A stretch of DNA of 64,000 bases, taken from NCBI RefSeq assembly GCF_001751365.1, contig NZ_LJGT01000037.1, forward strand, positions 862,796 to 926,795. Direction: 5' to 3'. The notes beneath the pieces were generated by a model. The model was not told the DNA's origin and did not search any database. It was given only the letters and a program-made list of their open reading frames with translations. This stretch comes from Streptomyces abyssalis (lineage in GTDB: Bacteria; Actinomycetota; Actinomycetes; Streptomycetales; Streptomycetaceae). Each line of letters begins with the position of its first letter. Within the stretch, counting starts at the first letter, position 1. Made by a program: the position numbers and the translations under genes. Of the stretch, positions 38,588 to 47,332 are shown piece by piece.

Positions 38588-40228
38588 ATGACTGAGCGCA
38601 CCGCCGAGGGGCACGAGACCCGCACCGTTCTGCTGCGCGGCGGGGAGGTGCACAGCCCCGCCGACCCGTTCGCCACCGCGATGGTCACGCAGGGCGGCAG
38701 CATCGCCTGGATCGGTTCCGAGGGCGCGGCCGACTCCTTCGCCGACGGAGTCGACGAGACCGTCCACCTCGACGGCGCGCTCGTCACCCCCGCGTTCACG
38801 GACGCACACGTGCACATCACCGCCACCGGCCTGGCACTGACGGGCCTGGACCTGACCGGCGTCCCCACCCTCCGCGAGGCTCTCTCCCGTGTCCGCGACT
38901 ACGCCGCCTCGCGCCCCGCCGACCCCGTACTGCTCGGCCACGGCTGGGACTCCACCCACTGGCCCGAGGGCCGCCACCCGGGACGCGCGGAACTGGACGA
39001 GGCGGCCGGCGGCCGCCCTCTCTATCTCTCCCGTACGGACGTCCACTCGGCCCTCGTCACCACGGCGCTCCTCGAACTCGTCCCCGGCGTCGCACAGTTG
39101 ACCGGCTTCGCCGACGGCGAGCCCCTCACCGGCGACGCCCACCACGCCGTACGCGAACGGGCCTACGGCACCCTCACACCCGCCCGCCGGACCGAGGCCC
39201 AGCGCGCCGCGCTCGCCCACGCCGCCTCGCTGGGCATCAGCGACCTCCACGAGTGCGCCGGCCCCGGCATCTCCGGCGAGGACGACTTCACCGCTCTCCT
39301 CGCACTCGCCGCTCGGGGCAACGGCCCCCGTGTGCACGGCTACTGGGCCGAACCCGTCGCCTCCGCCGCGGACGCCGCCCGCATCCGCGCCCTGGGTGCC
39401 GTGGGCGCCGCCGGGGACCTCTTCGTGGACGGCTCGCTCGGCTCCCGCACCGCCCACCTGGTCTCGCCGTACGCCGACGCTCCGCACACCGGCAGCGCGT
39501 ACATCGACGCCGACGGCGTCGCCGCTCACGTCGCCGCATGCACCGAGGCCGGACTCCAGGCCGGCTTCCACGCCATCGGGGACGCCGCCGTGGCGGCGGT
39601 GACCGACGGCGTACGTGCCGCGGCGGAGCGCGTCGGCACGGACCGCGTGCGCGCGGCCCGGCACCGCGTCGAACACGCCGAGATGCTGGACGGCCGAACC
39701 GTCGCCGCCTTCGCCGAGTTCGCCCTCACCGCGTCCGTGCAGCCCGCGTTCGACGCGGCGTGGGGCGGCCCCGACGGCATGTACGCCGCACGCCTCGGAG
39801 AGGAGCGCGCCGCCGGCCTCAACCCCTATGCGGCACTGCTGCGCGCCGGTGTCCCGCTGGCCTTCGGCTCCGACAGTCCCGTGACACCGCTGGGCCCGTG
39901 GGAGGCCGTCCGTGCCGCCGCGTTCCACCGCACCCCCGCACACCGCATCTCCGTACGCGGCGGCTTCACGGCGCACACCCGCGGCGGCAGGCGCGCGGTG
40001 GGCTCGGACGACGCGGGCGTGCTCGTTCCCGGCGCGCCGGCCGACTACGCGCTCTGGCGCACCGGCGAACTCGTCGTACAAGCGCCCGACTTGCGGGTCG
40101 CGAACTGGTCGACCGACCCCCGCTCCGGCACCCCGGGGCTGCCGGACCTCACGCCCGGGAACGGGCTGCCCGTGTGTCTGCGGACGGTCATCGGGGGACG
40201 CACCGTCCACGAGCGGCCGAACGAGTGA
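38588..40228 (+). CDS. YtcJ-like metal-dependent amidohydrolase
   Basis: 546 residues. Metal ligands: HxH in FTDAHVHI, His in AGFHAIGDAA and RHRVEHAEM, Asp in FGSDSPVTPLGPWEA. The hallmark block is DLFVDGSLGSRTA. In most YtcJ proteins a Lys precedes this block (VK-x-F-x-DG); here that position appears to be Asp, which may alter the metal centre. The ATG at 38588 is used; the frame extends 900 bp upstream without similarity. Substrates of the family are mostly unknown. Confidence 0.88.
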   Translation: MTERTAEGHETRTVLLRGGEVHSPADPFATAMVTQGGSIAWIGSEGAADSFADGVDETVHLDGALVTPAFTDAHVHITATGLALTGLDLTGVPTLREALSRVRDYAASRPADPVLLGHGWDSTHWPEGRHPGRAELDEAAGGRPLYLSRTDVHSALVTTALLELVPGVAQLTGFADGEPLTGDAHHAVRERAYGTLTPARRTEAQRAALAHAASLGISDLHECAGPGISGEDDFTALLALAARGNGPRVHGYWAEPVASAADAARIRALGAVGAAGDLFVDGSLGSRTAHLVSPYADAPHTGSAYIDADGVAAHVAACTEAGLQAGFHAIGDAAVAAVTDGVRAAAERVGTDRVRAARHRVEHAEMLDGRTVAAFAEFALTASVQPAFDAAWGGPDGMYAARLGEERAAGLNPYAALLRAGVPLAFGSDSPVTPLGPWEAVRAAAFHRTPAHRISVRGGFTAHTRGGRRAVGSDDAGVLVPGAPADYALWRTGELVVQAPDLRVANWSTDPRSGTPGLPDLTPGNGLPVCLRTVIGGRTVHERPNE

Positions 40229-40899
40229 TGTATGAGTGTCCGTTACGGCCCGCCGACGCCCCCTCAGACTGTCGCCCCCGCGCCGCTTCCGCCGTACTGA
40301 CCTGCTGATTCGGCGAAACGCCGCAGGTAGCGTCGCTGTTGACAGGCGATGCCCGCCGACGGGTAGGTTCGGCCAGGTCCACCACAGGACGTCCGGCTTG
40401 CCATTCCGCGCAGTCGTCGAACGCCGCTGGGCCAGGGGGTGGTGTACCGCACCGGGACATCACCACTGGGAGCCAGGTCCAGCGCCCGCGGCACGGGGGC
40501 GGAAGGTCGAGGCTGGCCGGCGGGTGTGACCCGGGTGGGGCCCGGATGCTCAGTAGACAACGGCTCGGTCGACTCGCAGCCAGCGGGTCCCAGGTCGGCC
40601 CGAAGGGCACCGGGCCCCGACCCGCAGACATTCACTCAGGACGCCGCCTCCAGGGCCCGGCTTCCGGCCTCCGCATCGGGGCTCCCGGGGCTCGCCACGG
40701 TCCCGTCCGGCCCTCCGCCGGTCCTTCCGGTCTCCTCTCCCTACGTTCGCCGAACTGCCGCAGCCGCATGCGCGCCCGTTTCCGCCGGCCCCGGCTCAGC
40801 GCTGCTCCGCCTGTGGCATTACCGGCCCAGGCCCCGCGGAGGCGGGTCGCCGTTATACGGTCGCTTCACCACCGCACGACCTGCAGGAAGGGCGCGACC
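40229..40899. other. Non-coding region upstream of lnt with candidate promoter
   Basis: No gene is supported in these 671 bp. A candidate promoter has TTGACA at 40339-40344 and TAGGTT at 40364-40369, a 19-bp spacer, slightly long. If used, the lnt message would have a leader of about 520 bases. A TTATAC at 40851-40856 could be a nearer -10 element. No known riboswitch core was recognised on either strand. Confidence 0.45.
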
Positions 40900-42840
40900 T
40901 TGCCATCGGGTTCCGACACCACCGCCGCATCCGCCGCCGGCGGTCAGTCAGCCGAACGGCCGGCCGGCACGGAGGAGGCGCGCCCGCACGGCGTGACGCC
41001 GAACGGCGACGGAGCCGGAACGGAAGCCGCCGGCGGAGCCGGAACAGGAACCGGAGAGCCCACCGCGGCCCAGGACCCGGTCGCCCCGGACGCGGGGGAC
41101 CCCTCCGGCCCCGCCCGTGACGGCGAGGCCCCCGCAGCGGTGCCCGCGGGGCGGATGCGCAGGCTGCGCGCCCTCATATGGCGTGAGGCCCCGCGGACCG
41201 CCGTCGCCGTCCTCGCCGGAATCGCACTGGCACTGGCCTTTCCTCCGTACGGTCTGTGGCCGCTGTCGCTGCTGACGGTCGGCGCGCTCAGCCTGCTCAC
41301 CCGCGGCCGGACCCTCCGCCAGGGCGCGTGGACCGGATTCGCCTTCGGCTGGCCCTTCTTCGTCGTCCTGCTCAAGTGGCTCAACGTCGTCGGATGGGAC
41401 GCGGTGCTGGGGCTCGCCTTCATCGAGTCGCTGTTCATCGCCGCGCTCGGTGCCGCACTCGCCGTCACCTCCCGGCTTCCGCTGTGGCCGCTGTGGGGCG
41501 CCTGTCTGTGGGTCGCCGAGGAGTGGGCCCGCGACCGCGTCCCCTTCGGCGGCTTCCCCTGGGGCCGGATCGCCTTCGCGAACACCGGTTCGCCCTACAC
41601 ACCGCTCGCCGCGCTCGGCGGGGCGCCGCTGGTCACCTTCGCCGCGGCCCTGACCGGTACGGCCCTGGCGGCGGCCGCTCTCGCCCTGTGGCGTCTCCGC
41701 AGCACCGGCGGGACCCGCCCGGAGGGGGAAGAGGAGACAGTCCCGGCGGCCTCCGCCGTCGCCGTCCGTACGGGAGCCCGCCGCCGGACGCTGCTGCCGC
41801 CGCTCGCCTCCCTCCTCGTCGCGGTCGCCGTGACCGCCGCCGGGTACGCCGTGCCCGTACCGACCGCGGCGGACGACACGGCAGACATCGCCGTGGTGCA
41901 GGGCAACGTCGAGCAGCCCGGCATGAACTTCCTCGGCCGGCCCATGAAGATCCTCAACAACCACGTCGACGCCACCCTCGAGCTCGCACGGAAGATCAAG
42001 GCGGGCAAGGCCGAGCAGCCCGAGCTGGTCATCTGGCCCGAGAACTCCTCCGACCTCGACCCCTACCGCTGGCCCGAGGCCCGTGACCGCATCGACGAGG
42101 CGGCGAAGGCCGTCGGCGTCCCCATCCTCGTCGGGGCGCTCGTCGACCACCCCGGGACCAAGGGCTACGTCGAGAACCAGGGCATCGTGTGGGACCCGGA
42201 GAAGGGCCCCGGAGCCTCGTACACCAAGCAGCACCCGGTGCCCTTCGGCGAGTACGTGCCCTTCCGGGACGAACTGAGCAAGGTCATCACCCGCCTCCAG
42301 CAGATCCCCCGGGACTTCTGGCCCGGCGACCGCTCGGGCGTCCTGCAGACGGGGCCGGCCCGCCTCGGCGACGTGATCTGCTTCGAGGTCGCCTACGACG
42401 AGATCCCCCGCGACACCGTCAACGCCGGCGCCCGCGCCCTCGTCGTCCAGACGAACAACGCCACGTACGGCAGGACCGGCCAGCCCGAACAGCAGCTGGT
42501 GATGTCCAAGCTGCGCGCGGTCGAACACGGCCGGGCCGTCGTCACGGCGGCCACCAGCGGCATCAGTTCCGTGGTCGGCCCCGACGGCACGATCAAGCAG
42601 CGCACGAAGGAGTTCGAGCGCGACGTGATCAGCGCCGAGCTGCCGCTGCGCGATGAGATCACGACGGCCGACCGCGTCGGCGCCGTCCCGGAGTGGGTGC
42701 TCGCTATGGTGGGCGTTCTCGCCTGTGCCGCGGCCTGGTTCGCAGGCCGGCGCGGCCGGACCGACCACCGGCCCGCGCAGCGGACGGGGCAGGTGCGGCA
42801 GACCGATGCACGGCGGAAGCAAGAGGGGCAGCAGCGGTGA
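40900..42840 (+). CDS. lnt: Apolipoprotein N-acyltransferase
   Basis: 646 residues from TTG 40900 (GGAAG upstream). The first 85 residues are a low-complexity Ala/Gly/Pro region, so ATG 41155 (MRRLRALIWREAP) is a possible alternative start. About six membrane helices precede a nitrilase-fold domain with the complete triad: Glu in VIWPENSS, Lys in YTKQHPVPFGEYVPF, Cys in DVICFEVAYDE. A last helix (WVLAMVGVLACAAAWF) anchors the C-terminus. It adds the third acyl chain to lipoproteins. The stop overlaps the start of the mannosyltransferase gene (GTGA); in Mycobacterium tuberculosis the same two activities are fused in Ppm1. Confidence 0.92.
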   Translation: MPSGSDTTAASAAGGQSAERPAGTEEARPHGVTPNGDGAGTEAAGGAGTGTGEPTAAQDPVAPDAGDPSGPARDGEAPAAVPAGRMRRLRALIWREAPRTAVAVLAGIALALAFPPYGLWPLSLLTVGALSLLTRGRTLRQGAWTGFAFGWPFFVVLLKWLNVVGWDAVLGLAFIESLFIAALGAALAVTSRLPLWPLWGACLWVAEEWARDRVPFGGFPWGRIAFANTGSPYTPLAALGGAPLVTFAAALTGTALAAAALALWRLRSTGGTRPEGEEETVPAASAVAVRTGARRRTLLPPLASLLVAVAVTAAGYAVPVPTAADDTADIAVVQGNVEQPGMNFLGRPMKILNNHVDATLELARKIKAGKAEQPELVIWPENSSDLDPYRWPEARDRIDEAAKAVGVPILVGALVDHPGTKGYVENQGIVWDPEKGPGASYTKQHPVPFGEYVPFRDELSKVITRLQQIPRDFWPGDRSGVLQTGPARLGDVICFEVAYDEIPRDTVNAGARALVVQTNNATYGRTGQPEQQLVMSKLRAVEHGRAVVTAATSGISSVVGPDGTIKQRTKEFERDVISAELPLRDEITTADRVGAVPEWVLAMVGVLACAAAWFAGRRGRTDHRPAQRTGQVRQTDARRKQEGQQR

Positions 42841-43607
42841 CGGACGGCGGACAGGCGCGGCGGTACGGCCCGCTCGGCACGGTTCTGGTGATCATCCCGA
42901 CCTACAACGAGGCCGACAACCTCGAATCCGTCACCGCCCGGGTGCGCGAGGCCGTGCCGGAAGCCCACATCCTCGTCGCCGACGACAACAGCCCGGACGG
43001 CACCGGCAAGGTCGCGGACGAACTCGCCGTCCAGGACGAGCACATCCACGTCCTGCACCGCCCGGGCAAGCAGGGCCTGGGCGCCGCGTACCTCGCCGGC
43101 TTCCGGTGGGGCATCGAGCACGGCTACGGCGTACTGGTCGAGATGGACGCCGACGGCTCCCACCAGCCCGAGGAGCTGCCACGCCTGCTCACGGCCCTCA
43201 AGGGCGCCGACCTCGTACTCGGATCCCGGTGGGTGCCGGGCGGCCGGGTCGTCAACTGGCCGGTCTCACGCCGGTTCATCTCCCGCGGCGGCAGCACCTA
43301 CTCGCGGCTGATGCTCGGCCTGCCGCTGCGCGACATCACCGGCGGCTTCCGCGCGTTCCGCGCCGAGACGCTCAAGGGGCTGGGCATGGACGCGGTGGCC
43401 TCGCAGGGCTACTGCTTTCAGGTCGACCTCGCCCACCGGGCGGTGCGCGCCGGGTTCCACGTCGTGGAGGTTCCCATCACCTTCGTCGAGCGTGTTCGGG
43501 GCAACTCCAAGATGGGCCGGGACATCGTCGTCGAGGCCCTGTGGCGCGTGACGGTCTGGGGCGTGGAGGGCCGTGTGAAGCGTGCCCTCGGCCGCAGGCA
43601 CACTTGA
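42837..43607 (+). CDS. ppm1: Polyprenol monophosphomannose synthase
   Basis: 256 residues, a GT2-fold soluble glycosyltransferase: VIIPTYNEADNLESV (nucleotide site), VADDNSPDGTG, and the metal-binding MDADGSHQPEELP. The block GSRWVPGG plus RGNSKMGRDIV near the end match dolichol-phosphate-mannose synthases. It transfers mannose from GDP-mannose to polyprenol phosphate for protein O-mannosylation and glycolipid assembly. Translationally coupled to lnt; fxsA follows after 3 bp, so all three form one operon. Confidence 0.92.
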   Translation: MTDGGQARRYGPLGTVLVIIPTYNEADNLESVTARVREAVPEAHILVADDNSPDGTGKVADELAVQDEHIHVLHRPGKQGLGAAYLAGFRWGIEHGYGVLVEMDADGSHQPEELPRLLTALKGADLVLGSRWVPGGRVVNWPVSRRFISRGGSTYSRLMLGLPLRDITGGFRAFRAETLKGLGMDAVASQGYCFQVDLAHRAVRAGFHVVEVPITFVERVRGNSKMGRDIVVEALWRVTVWGVEGRVKRALGRRHT

Positions 43608-43610
43608 GGC

Positions 43611-44249
43611 ATGACGAGCCGCGCACCGTACCCTTACGAGCCGCCCCACGACGAGCAGGGCTCCGGCCGTTCCGCCGACGGGCAGCAAGGACGGCGGGGC
43701 CCGCGCCGTTCACGGGCCCGTACGTTGTTCCCGCTGGGAATGGCGGCGTGGGCGCTGCTGGAGATCTGGCTGCTGACGCTCATCGGGGAGACGCTCGGAG
43801 GCTTGGCGGTGCTTGGCCTGCTGGTCGCCGGCTTCCTGCTTGGCGCCTTCGTGATCAAGCGTGCCGGGCGACGTGCCTGGCGGCGGCTCGCCGAGAGCGT
43901 CCAGCAGGCGCAGCAGGCCGCGCAGACCGGACAGGCACCGCCGGAGAGCGCTGAGAGGTCCGGCGGCGGCAACGCCCTGACGATGCTCGGCGGACTGCTG
44001 ATCATGGTGCCCGGTGTCGTCTCGGACGCGGCCGGGCTGCTGTGCCTCTTCCCGCCCACGGCGTCCTTGATGAGGCGTACTACTCAGCGCTATCTGGAGC
44101 GGCGTTCCGGTTTCGCGCCCGGCACCGTCGGCGACGCCTACCAGCAGGCCCGCCGCGCGGAGGAGCAGATGCGCATCCGCAGGCCTGACGGCAAGGTCGT
44201 CGAGGGAGAGGTCGTGCGCGACGACGGACCGGAGCCCCCCGCCCGCTGA
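43611..44249 (+). CDS. fxsA: FxsA family membrane protein
   Basis: 212 residues. Three to four membrane helices (GMAAWALLEIWLLTLI, LAVLGLLVAGFLLGAFVIK, GGLLIMVPGVVSDAAGLLCLFPPT) match FxsA, with polar N- and C-terminal tails. E. coli FxsA modulates phage T7 exclusion; the actinobacterial role is unknown. It begins 3 bp after the ppm1 stop. Confidence 0.9.
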   Translation: MTSRAPYPYEPPHDEQGSGRSADGQQGRRGPRRSRARTLFPLGMAAWALLEIWLLTLIGETLGGLAVLGLLVAGFLLGAFVIKRAGRRAWRRLAESVQQAQQAAQTGQAPPESAERSGGGNALTMLGGLLIMVPGVVSDAAGLLCLFPPTASLMRRTTQRYLERRSGFAPGTVGDAYQQARRAEEQMRIRRPDGKVVEGEVVRDDGPEPPAR

Positions 44250-44304
44250 AGCCCGCGGAAGTGCGGGTCCGCCGGACAGGGGCGGGCGGCTGCGGACACA
44301 GCAG

Positions 44305-44346
44305 AGCGCGGGCCGGTGACCTGCGGACAGGTCACCGGCCCGCGCT
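44305..44346. terminator. Bidirectional terminator between fxsA and rbpA
   Basis: A perfect 19-bp stem (44305-44323 with 44328-44346) and a CGGA tetraloop stand between the two convergent stop codons. It is among the strongest hairpins in the window. Confidence 0.9.
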
Positions 44347-44403
44347 GCGCCTGCGGACCGGCTGAAGCCGGACGGTCCAGCCGCCCGGTGCCGGCCGGTG
44401 TGG

Positions 44404-44787
44404 CTACGCGGACTTGCGCTTGTTGTTGCCGTCCCGCGGATGCACTGCGAGGTTCATCGTCCCGGACCTGAGTACGGCCAGCCGCTCCGCGAGAACCTCT
44501 TCCAGCTCCTCGCGGGTGCGCCGCTCCATGAGCATGTCCCAGTGCGTACGCGCGGGCTTGCCCTTCTTCTCCTCAGGCCCCTCGCCGTCCACCAGGAGTG
44601 CCTGTGCGCCGCACACCTTGCACTCCCACTCCGGCGGGATCTCGGCCTCGACAGAGAACGGCATCTCGAAACGATGTCCGCTCTCACATGCGTACTCCAC
44701 GGCCTGGCGCGGTGCCAGGTCGATACCGCGGTCGGTCTCGTAGCTGGTCACCACGAGTCGCGTGCCGCGAAGAGCTCGCTCACTCAT
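44404..44787 (-). CDS. rbpA: RNA polymerase-binding protein RbpA
   Basis: 127 residues, the normal RbpA length. It has the N-terminal tail (MSERALRGTRLVVTSYETD), the core zinc-type pattern YACESGHRF to WECKVCGAQ, and the C-terminal sigma-interaction helices (ARTHWDMLMERRTREELEEVL). It binds RNA polymerase and principal sigma factors and stabilises the open complex. ATG 44787 has GGGAGG 9 bases upstream, so the 10-codon longer frame was not used. A perfect SigR-type promoter lies upstream, in line with oxidative-stress control of rbpA known in Streptomyces. Confidence 0.97.
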   Translation of the reverse strand: MSERALRGTRLVVTSYETDRGIDLAPRQAVEYACESGHRFEMPFSVEAEIPPEWECKVCGAQALLVDGEGPEEKKGKPARTHWDMLMERRTREELEEVLAERLAVLRSGTMNLAVHPRDGNNKRKSA

Positions 44788-44849
44788 GAATTCGTGCCTC
44801 CCGGGCTTGTCGCCCACAGGACAGGTGTCGCTGTCGTCGTCATCTGCTC

Positions 44850-44875
44850 AACGTCCGGTCGGCGGTGAAGATTCC
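44850..44875 (-). promoter_or_regulatory. SigR-type promoter of rbpA
   Basis: On the minus strand GGAAT (44871-44875) and GTT (44850-44852) are separated by exactly 18 bp, matching the SigR consensus GGAAT-N18-GTT. The implied transcript start gives a leader of about 56 bases to the rbpA ATG. Confidence 0.85.
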
Positions 44876-45042
44876 CGGATCGGGATATGCGTCGCCCGTC
44901 GTGCCGCCCTTCGTGTACCCACCAATGACCGGTTCGTCACAACTGACAGGAGATGTCACCCAGCGTTCTCATCTCATTGGCATGCAGTAACGGTCCATCC
45001 GGCGAGCCGAGGGCGTACACTACCGCGCCGCCCCCGCAAGTC

Positions 45043-46401
45043 CTAAATCCGGTCCGGCTGGGGGTTGCCCGCGGCTGCCGCCGCCCGTCCGACCGGTACC
45101 CGCAGCAGCAGGACGAAACCCAGTACGAAGAAGACGACCAGCGAGATGATCGCAGCCCTGTAGCTTCCCGTCAGCTGGTATGCGAGACCGAAGACGAGCG
45201 GGCCCAGCCAGCTCGTCCCGCGGTCGCTCACCTCGTAGAGGGAGAAGAACTCCGCCTCCTTGCCCGCGGGTACCAGTTGGGAGTACAGGGACCGCGAGAG
45301 GGCCTGGCTGCCGCCCATGACCAGGCCGATTCCCGCCGCGAGGGCGAAGAAGAAGACCGGTGCTCCGGCCGGCAGGAAGTAGCCCGCCCCGACGATCGCG
45401 GTCCACGCCACCAGCGAGCCGAGCACGGTGCGCTTCGCCCCGTGACGTTCCGCGATCCGGCCCATCAGCAGAGCGCCCGCCACCGCCAGGATCTGAACCA
45501 GCAGCACCGCGCCGATCAGTGTCGTCTGGTCCACGCCCAGTTCCTCCGAGCCGAACACCGACGCCTGGGTGATCACCGTCTGCACCCCGTCGTTGTAGAC
45601 GAGGTAGGCAAGGAGGAAGAGCATCGTCAGCCGGTAGCGCCGCAGTTCGCGGAACGTACGGGCAAGCTCCCGCCAGCCGCTGAGCAGCGAGATGCGGGAG
45701 CCCGGGGCCGCCGTCCCGGGCCGCTCCCGCAGCCGCAGCAGCGGCACCACGGTGAAGACCGCCCACCACGCGCCGGCGGAGGCCAGGCAGATCCGGACCG
45801 CGGAGCCCTCGGAGACCCCCAGCGCGTCGTGCTGGAGGAACAGCGCAAGATTCGCCACCAGCACCACGGAGCCGGCCGCGTAGCCGAACGCCCATCCGCG
45901 GGAGGAGACCTTGTCCCGCTCCCCGGGCCCGGCGATCTGGGGCAGGAAGGCGTTGTAGATGACGGCCGACGTGGCGAACGAGACGTTGGCCAGCACCAGC
46001 AGCACACCGCCCAGCAGATATCGGTCGCCCTCGAGGAAGAACATGGCGGCGGTGGCGCCCGCTCCGATGTACGCGAAGACCCCCAGGATCGGTTTCTTCC
46101 GTCCCGTATGGTCCGCGATCGCGCCCGCCAGCGGCATCACCAGCACCGACAGCAGCACCGACGCCGAGACCGTGTAGGCGAAGTAGGAGCCCGCACGGAC
46201 GGGGAGGCCCAGCGGATGCACGTAGCCGTCGGCGTCCGCCGCCGCTTTGGCGATCTCCGTCAGATACGGGCCGAGGAAGACGGTCAGAACGCTGGTGGAG
46301 AAGACGGAGTTCGCCCAGTCGTAGAAGTACCAGCCGCGTTGCTCCCGGCGGCGTTCGGCCGTGCCGTCGCCGGCACCTGTCACGACAGCGCTCACAGCCA
46401 T
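45043..46401 (-). CDS. MFS transporter, UMF1 (Atg22-like) family
   Basis: 452 residues. The N-terminal REQRGWYFYDWANSVFSTSVLTVFLGPYL is the UMF1 signature, and the MFS loop is GAIADHTGRKKPILG. About 12 helices. LAYLVYNDGVQT in the middle is also typical. ATG 46401 is preferred to an upstream in-frame start 40 codons earlier that overlaps the gdpD gene region. Transported substrate unknown; fungal relatives export amino acids from the vacuole. It ends 255 bp upstream of rbpA on the same strand. Confidence 0.9.
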   Translation of the reverse strand: MAVSAVVTGAGDGTAERRREQRGWYFYDWANSVFSTSVLTVFLGPYLTEIAKAAADADGYVHPLGLPVRAGSYFAYTVSASVLLSVLVMPLAGAIADHTGRKKPILGVFAYIGAGATAAMFFLEGDRYLLGGVLLVLANVSFATSAVIYNAFLPQIAGPGERDKVSSRGWAFGYAAGSVVLVANLALFLQHDALGVSEGSAVRICLASAGAWWAVFTVVPLLRLRERPGTAAPGSRISLLSGWRELARTFRELRRYRLTMLFLLAYLVYNDGVQTVITQASVFGSEELGVDQTTLIGAVLLVQILAVAGALLMGRIAERHGAKRTVLGSLVAWTAIVGAGYFLPAGAPVFFFALAAGIGLVMGGSQALSRSLYSQLVPAGKEAEFFSLYEVSDRGTSWLGPLVFGLAYQLTGSYRAAIISLVVFFVLGFVLLLRVPVGRAAAAAGNPQPDRI

Positions 46402-46489
46402 CCCCCTCGCTCCCCGGCACTGTGCGCCGCGCCGGTACGCGCCGCCCGGGCACGGGAGCGTGCGGGCGCCGCGGCGCGCAACCGCCGGT

Positions 46490-47332
46490 CTACCGGGGGC
46501 CGGGCCCGTGCATCCACGCACCCCGCTCGGAGAGGACGTCGCGCAGTGTCTCGATGTGATCGGTCACAATGCCGTCAACTCCCAGGTCGAGCAACTCCCG
46601 CATCCGGTTTCCTTCGTTCACTGTCCATACGTGCACCTGCATCCACCGGGCGTGTGCGGCCCGTACGAACGCCCGGTCCACCACCCGGATCCCCGAACGG
46701 TGTTCGGGGACCTGCACGCACACGGCGCTGCCGCGCACCGCGCGCGCCGGCACCAGCCCGTACGAACGCAGCCGCAGCCGCACCACCCCCCGCGTGCCGA
46801 GTGACGTCGCAAGCCGCGGCCCGGCCAGGGCCTGGGCCCGCGCGACCCGCTCCTCCTCGAAGGAGCCGACGCACACCCGTGCCCACGCGTCCTGCTCGGA
46901 CAGCAGCTCCAGCAGCGGTACGAGCGCGGCCTCCGCCTTGACGTCGATGTTCCAGCGCACTCCCGGGAAGGCCCGCAGCAACTCCCGCATCAGCGGCAGC
47001 GGTTCGCGTCCTCCCACGCGTGCGCGGCGCACCTGCGACCAGGGCAGCCCGCTGATGGGTCCGCTCGCGTCCGTCATCCGGTCGAGCGTCTCGTCGTGGA
47101 AGGCGACGAGACGGCCGTCGGCGGTCGCGTGCACGTCCGTCTCCAGATAGCGGTATCCGAGACCGACCGCGCGGGCGAAGGCGCTGTGCGTGTTCTCCAG
47201 CCCGTCGGCCGCGCCGCCGCGGTGGGCGAGGGCGAGCGGCCCGGGATGGTCCAGGAACGGGTGGCGCGGAGTGCGCCGGAGGGCTGCCGGTTGCGTGGAG
47301 AAAGCGGGGGAGGCGTGCGGGTCGCTGCTCAT
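46490..47332 (-). CDS. Glycerophosphodiester phosphodiesterase
   Basis: 280 residues, single GDPD TIM barrel: LAHRGGAADGLENTHSAF (catalytic His-Arg and Glu), YLETDVHATADGRLVAFHDETLDRMT (metal Glu-x-Asp and second His), VHVWTVN and GVDGIVTDHI at the end. No signal peptide, so probably cytoplasmic. It splits glycerophosphodiesters into glycerol 3-phosphate and an alcohol. The ATG overlaps the stop of the upstream membrane protein gene by one base (TGATG), showing translational coupling. Confidence 0.94.
   Translation of the reverse strand: MSSDPHASPAFSTQPAALRRTPRHPFLDHPGPLALAHRGGAADGLENTHSAFARAVGLGYRYLETDVHATADGRLVAFHDETLDRMTDASGPISGLPWSQVRRARVGGREPLPLMRELLRAFPGVRWNIDVKAEAALVPLLELLSEQDAWARVCVGSFEEERVARAQALAGPRLATSLGTRGVVRLRLRSYGLVPARAVRGSAVCVQVPEHRSGIRVVDRAFVRAAHARWMQVHVWTVNEGNRMRELLDLGVDGIVTDHIETLRDVLSERGAWMHGPGPR

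Noticed and set aside
40370-40899. Possible structural RNA (RNase P RNA, tmRNA or a riboswitch) before lnt
   Set aside because: None of the conserved core sequences of these RNAs was recognised on either strand.
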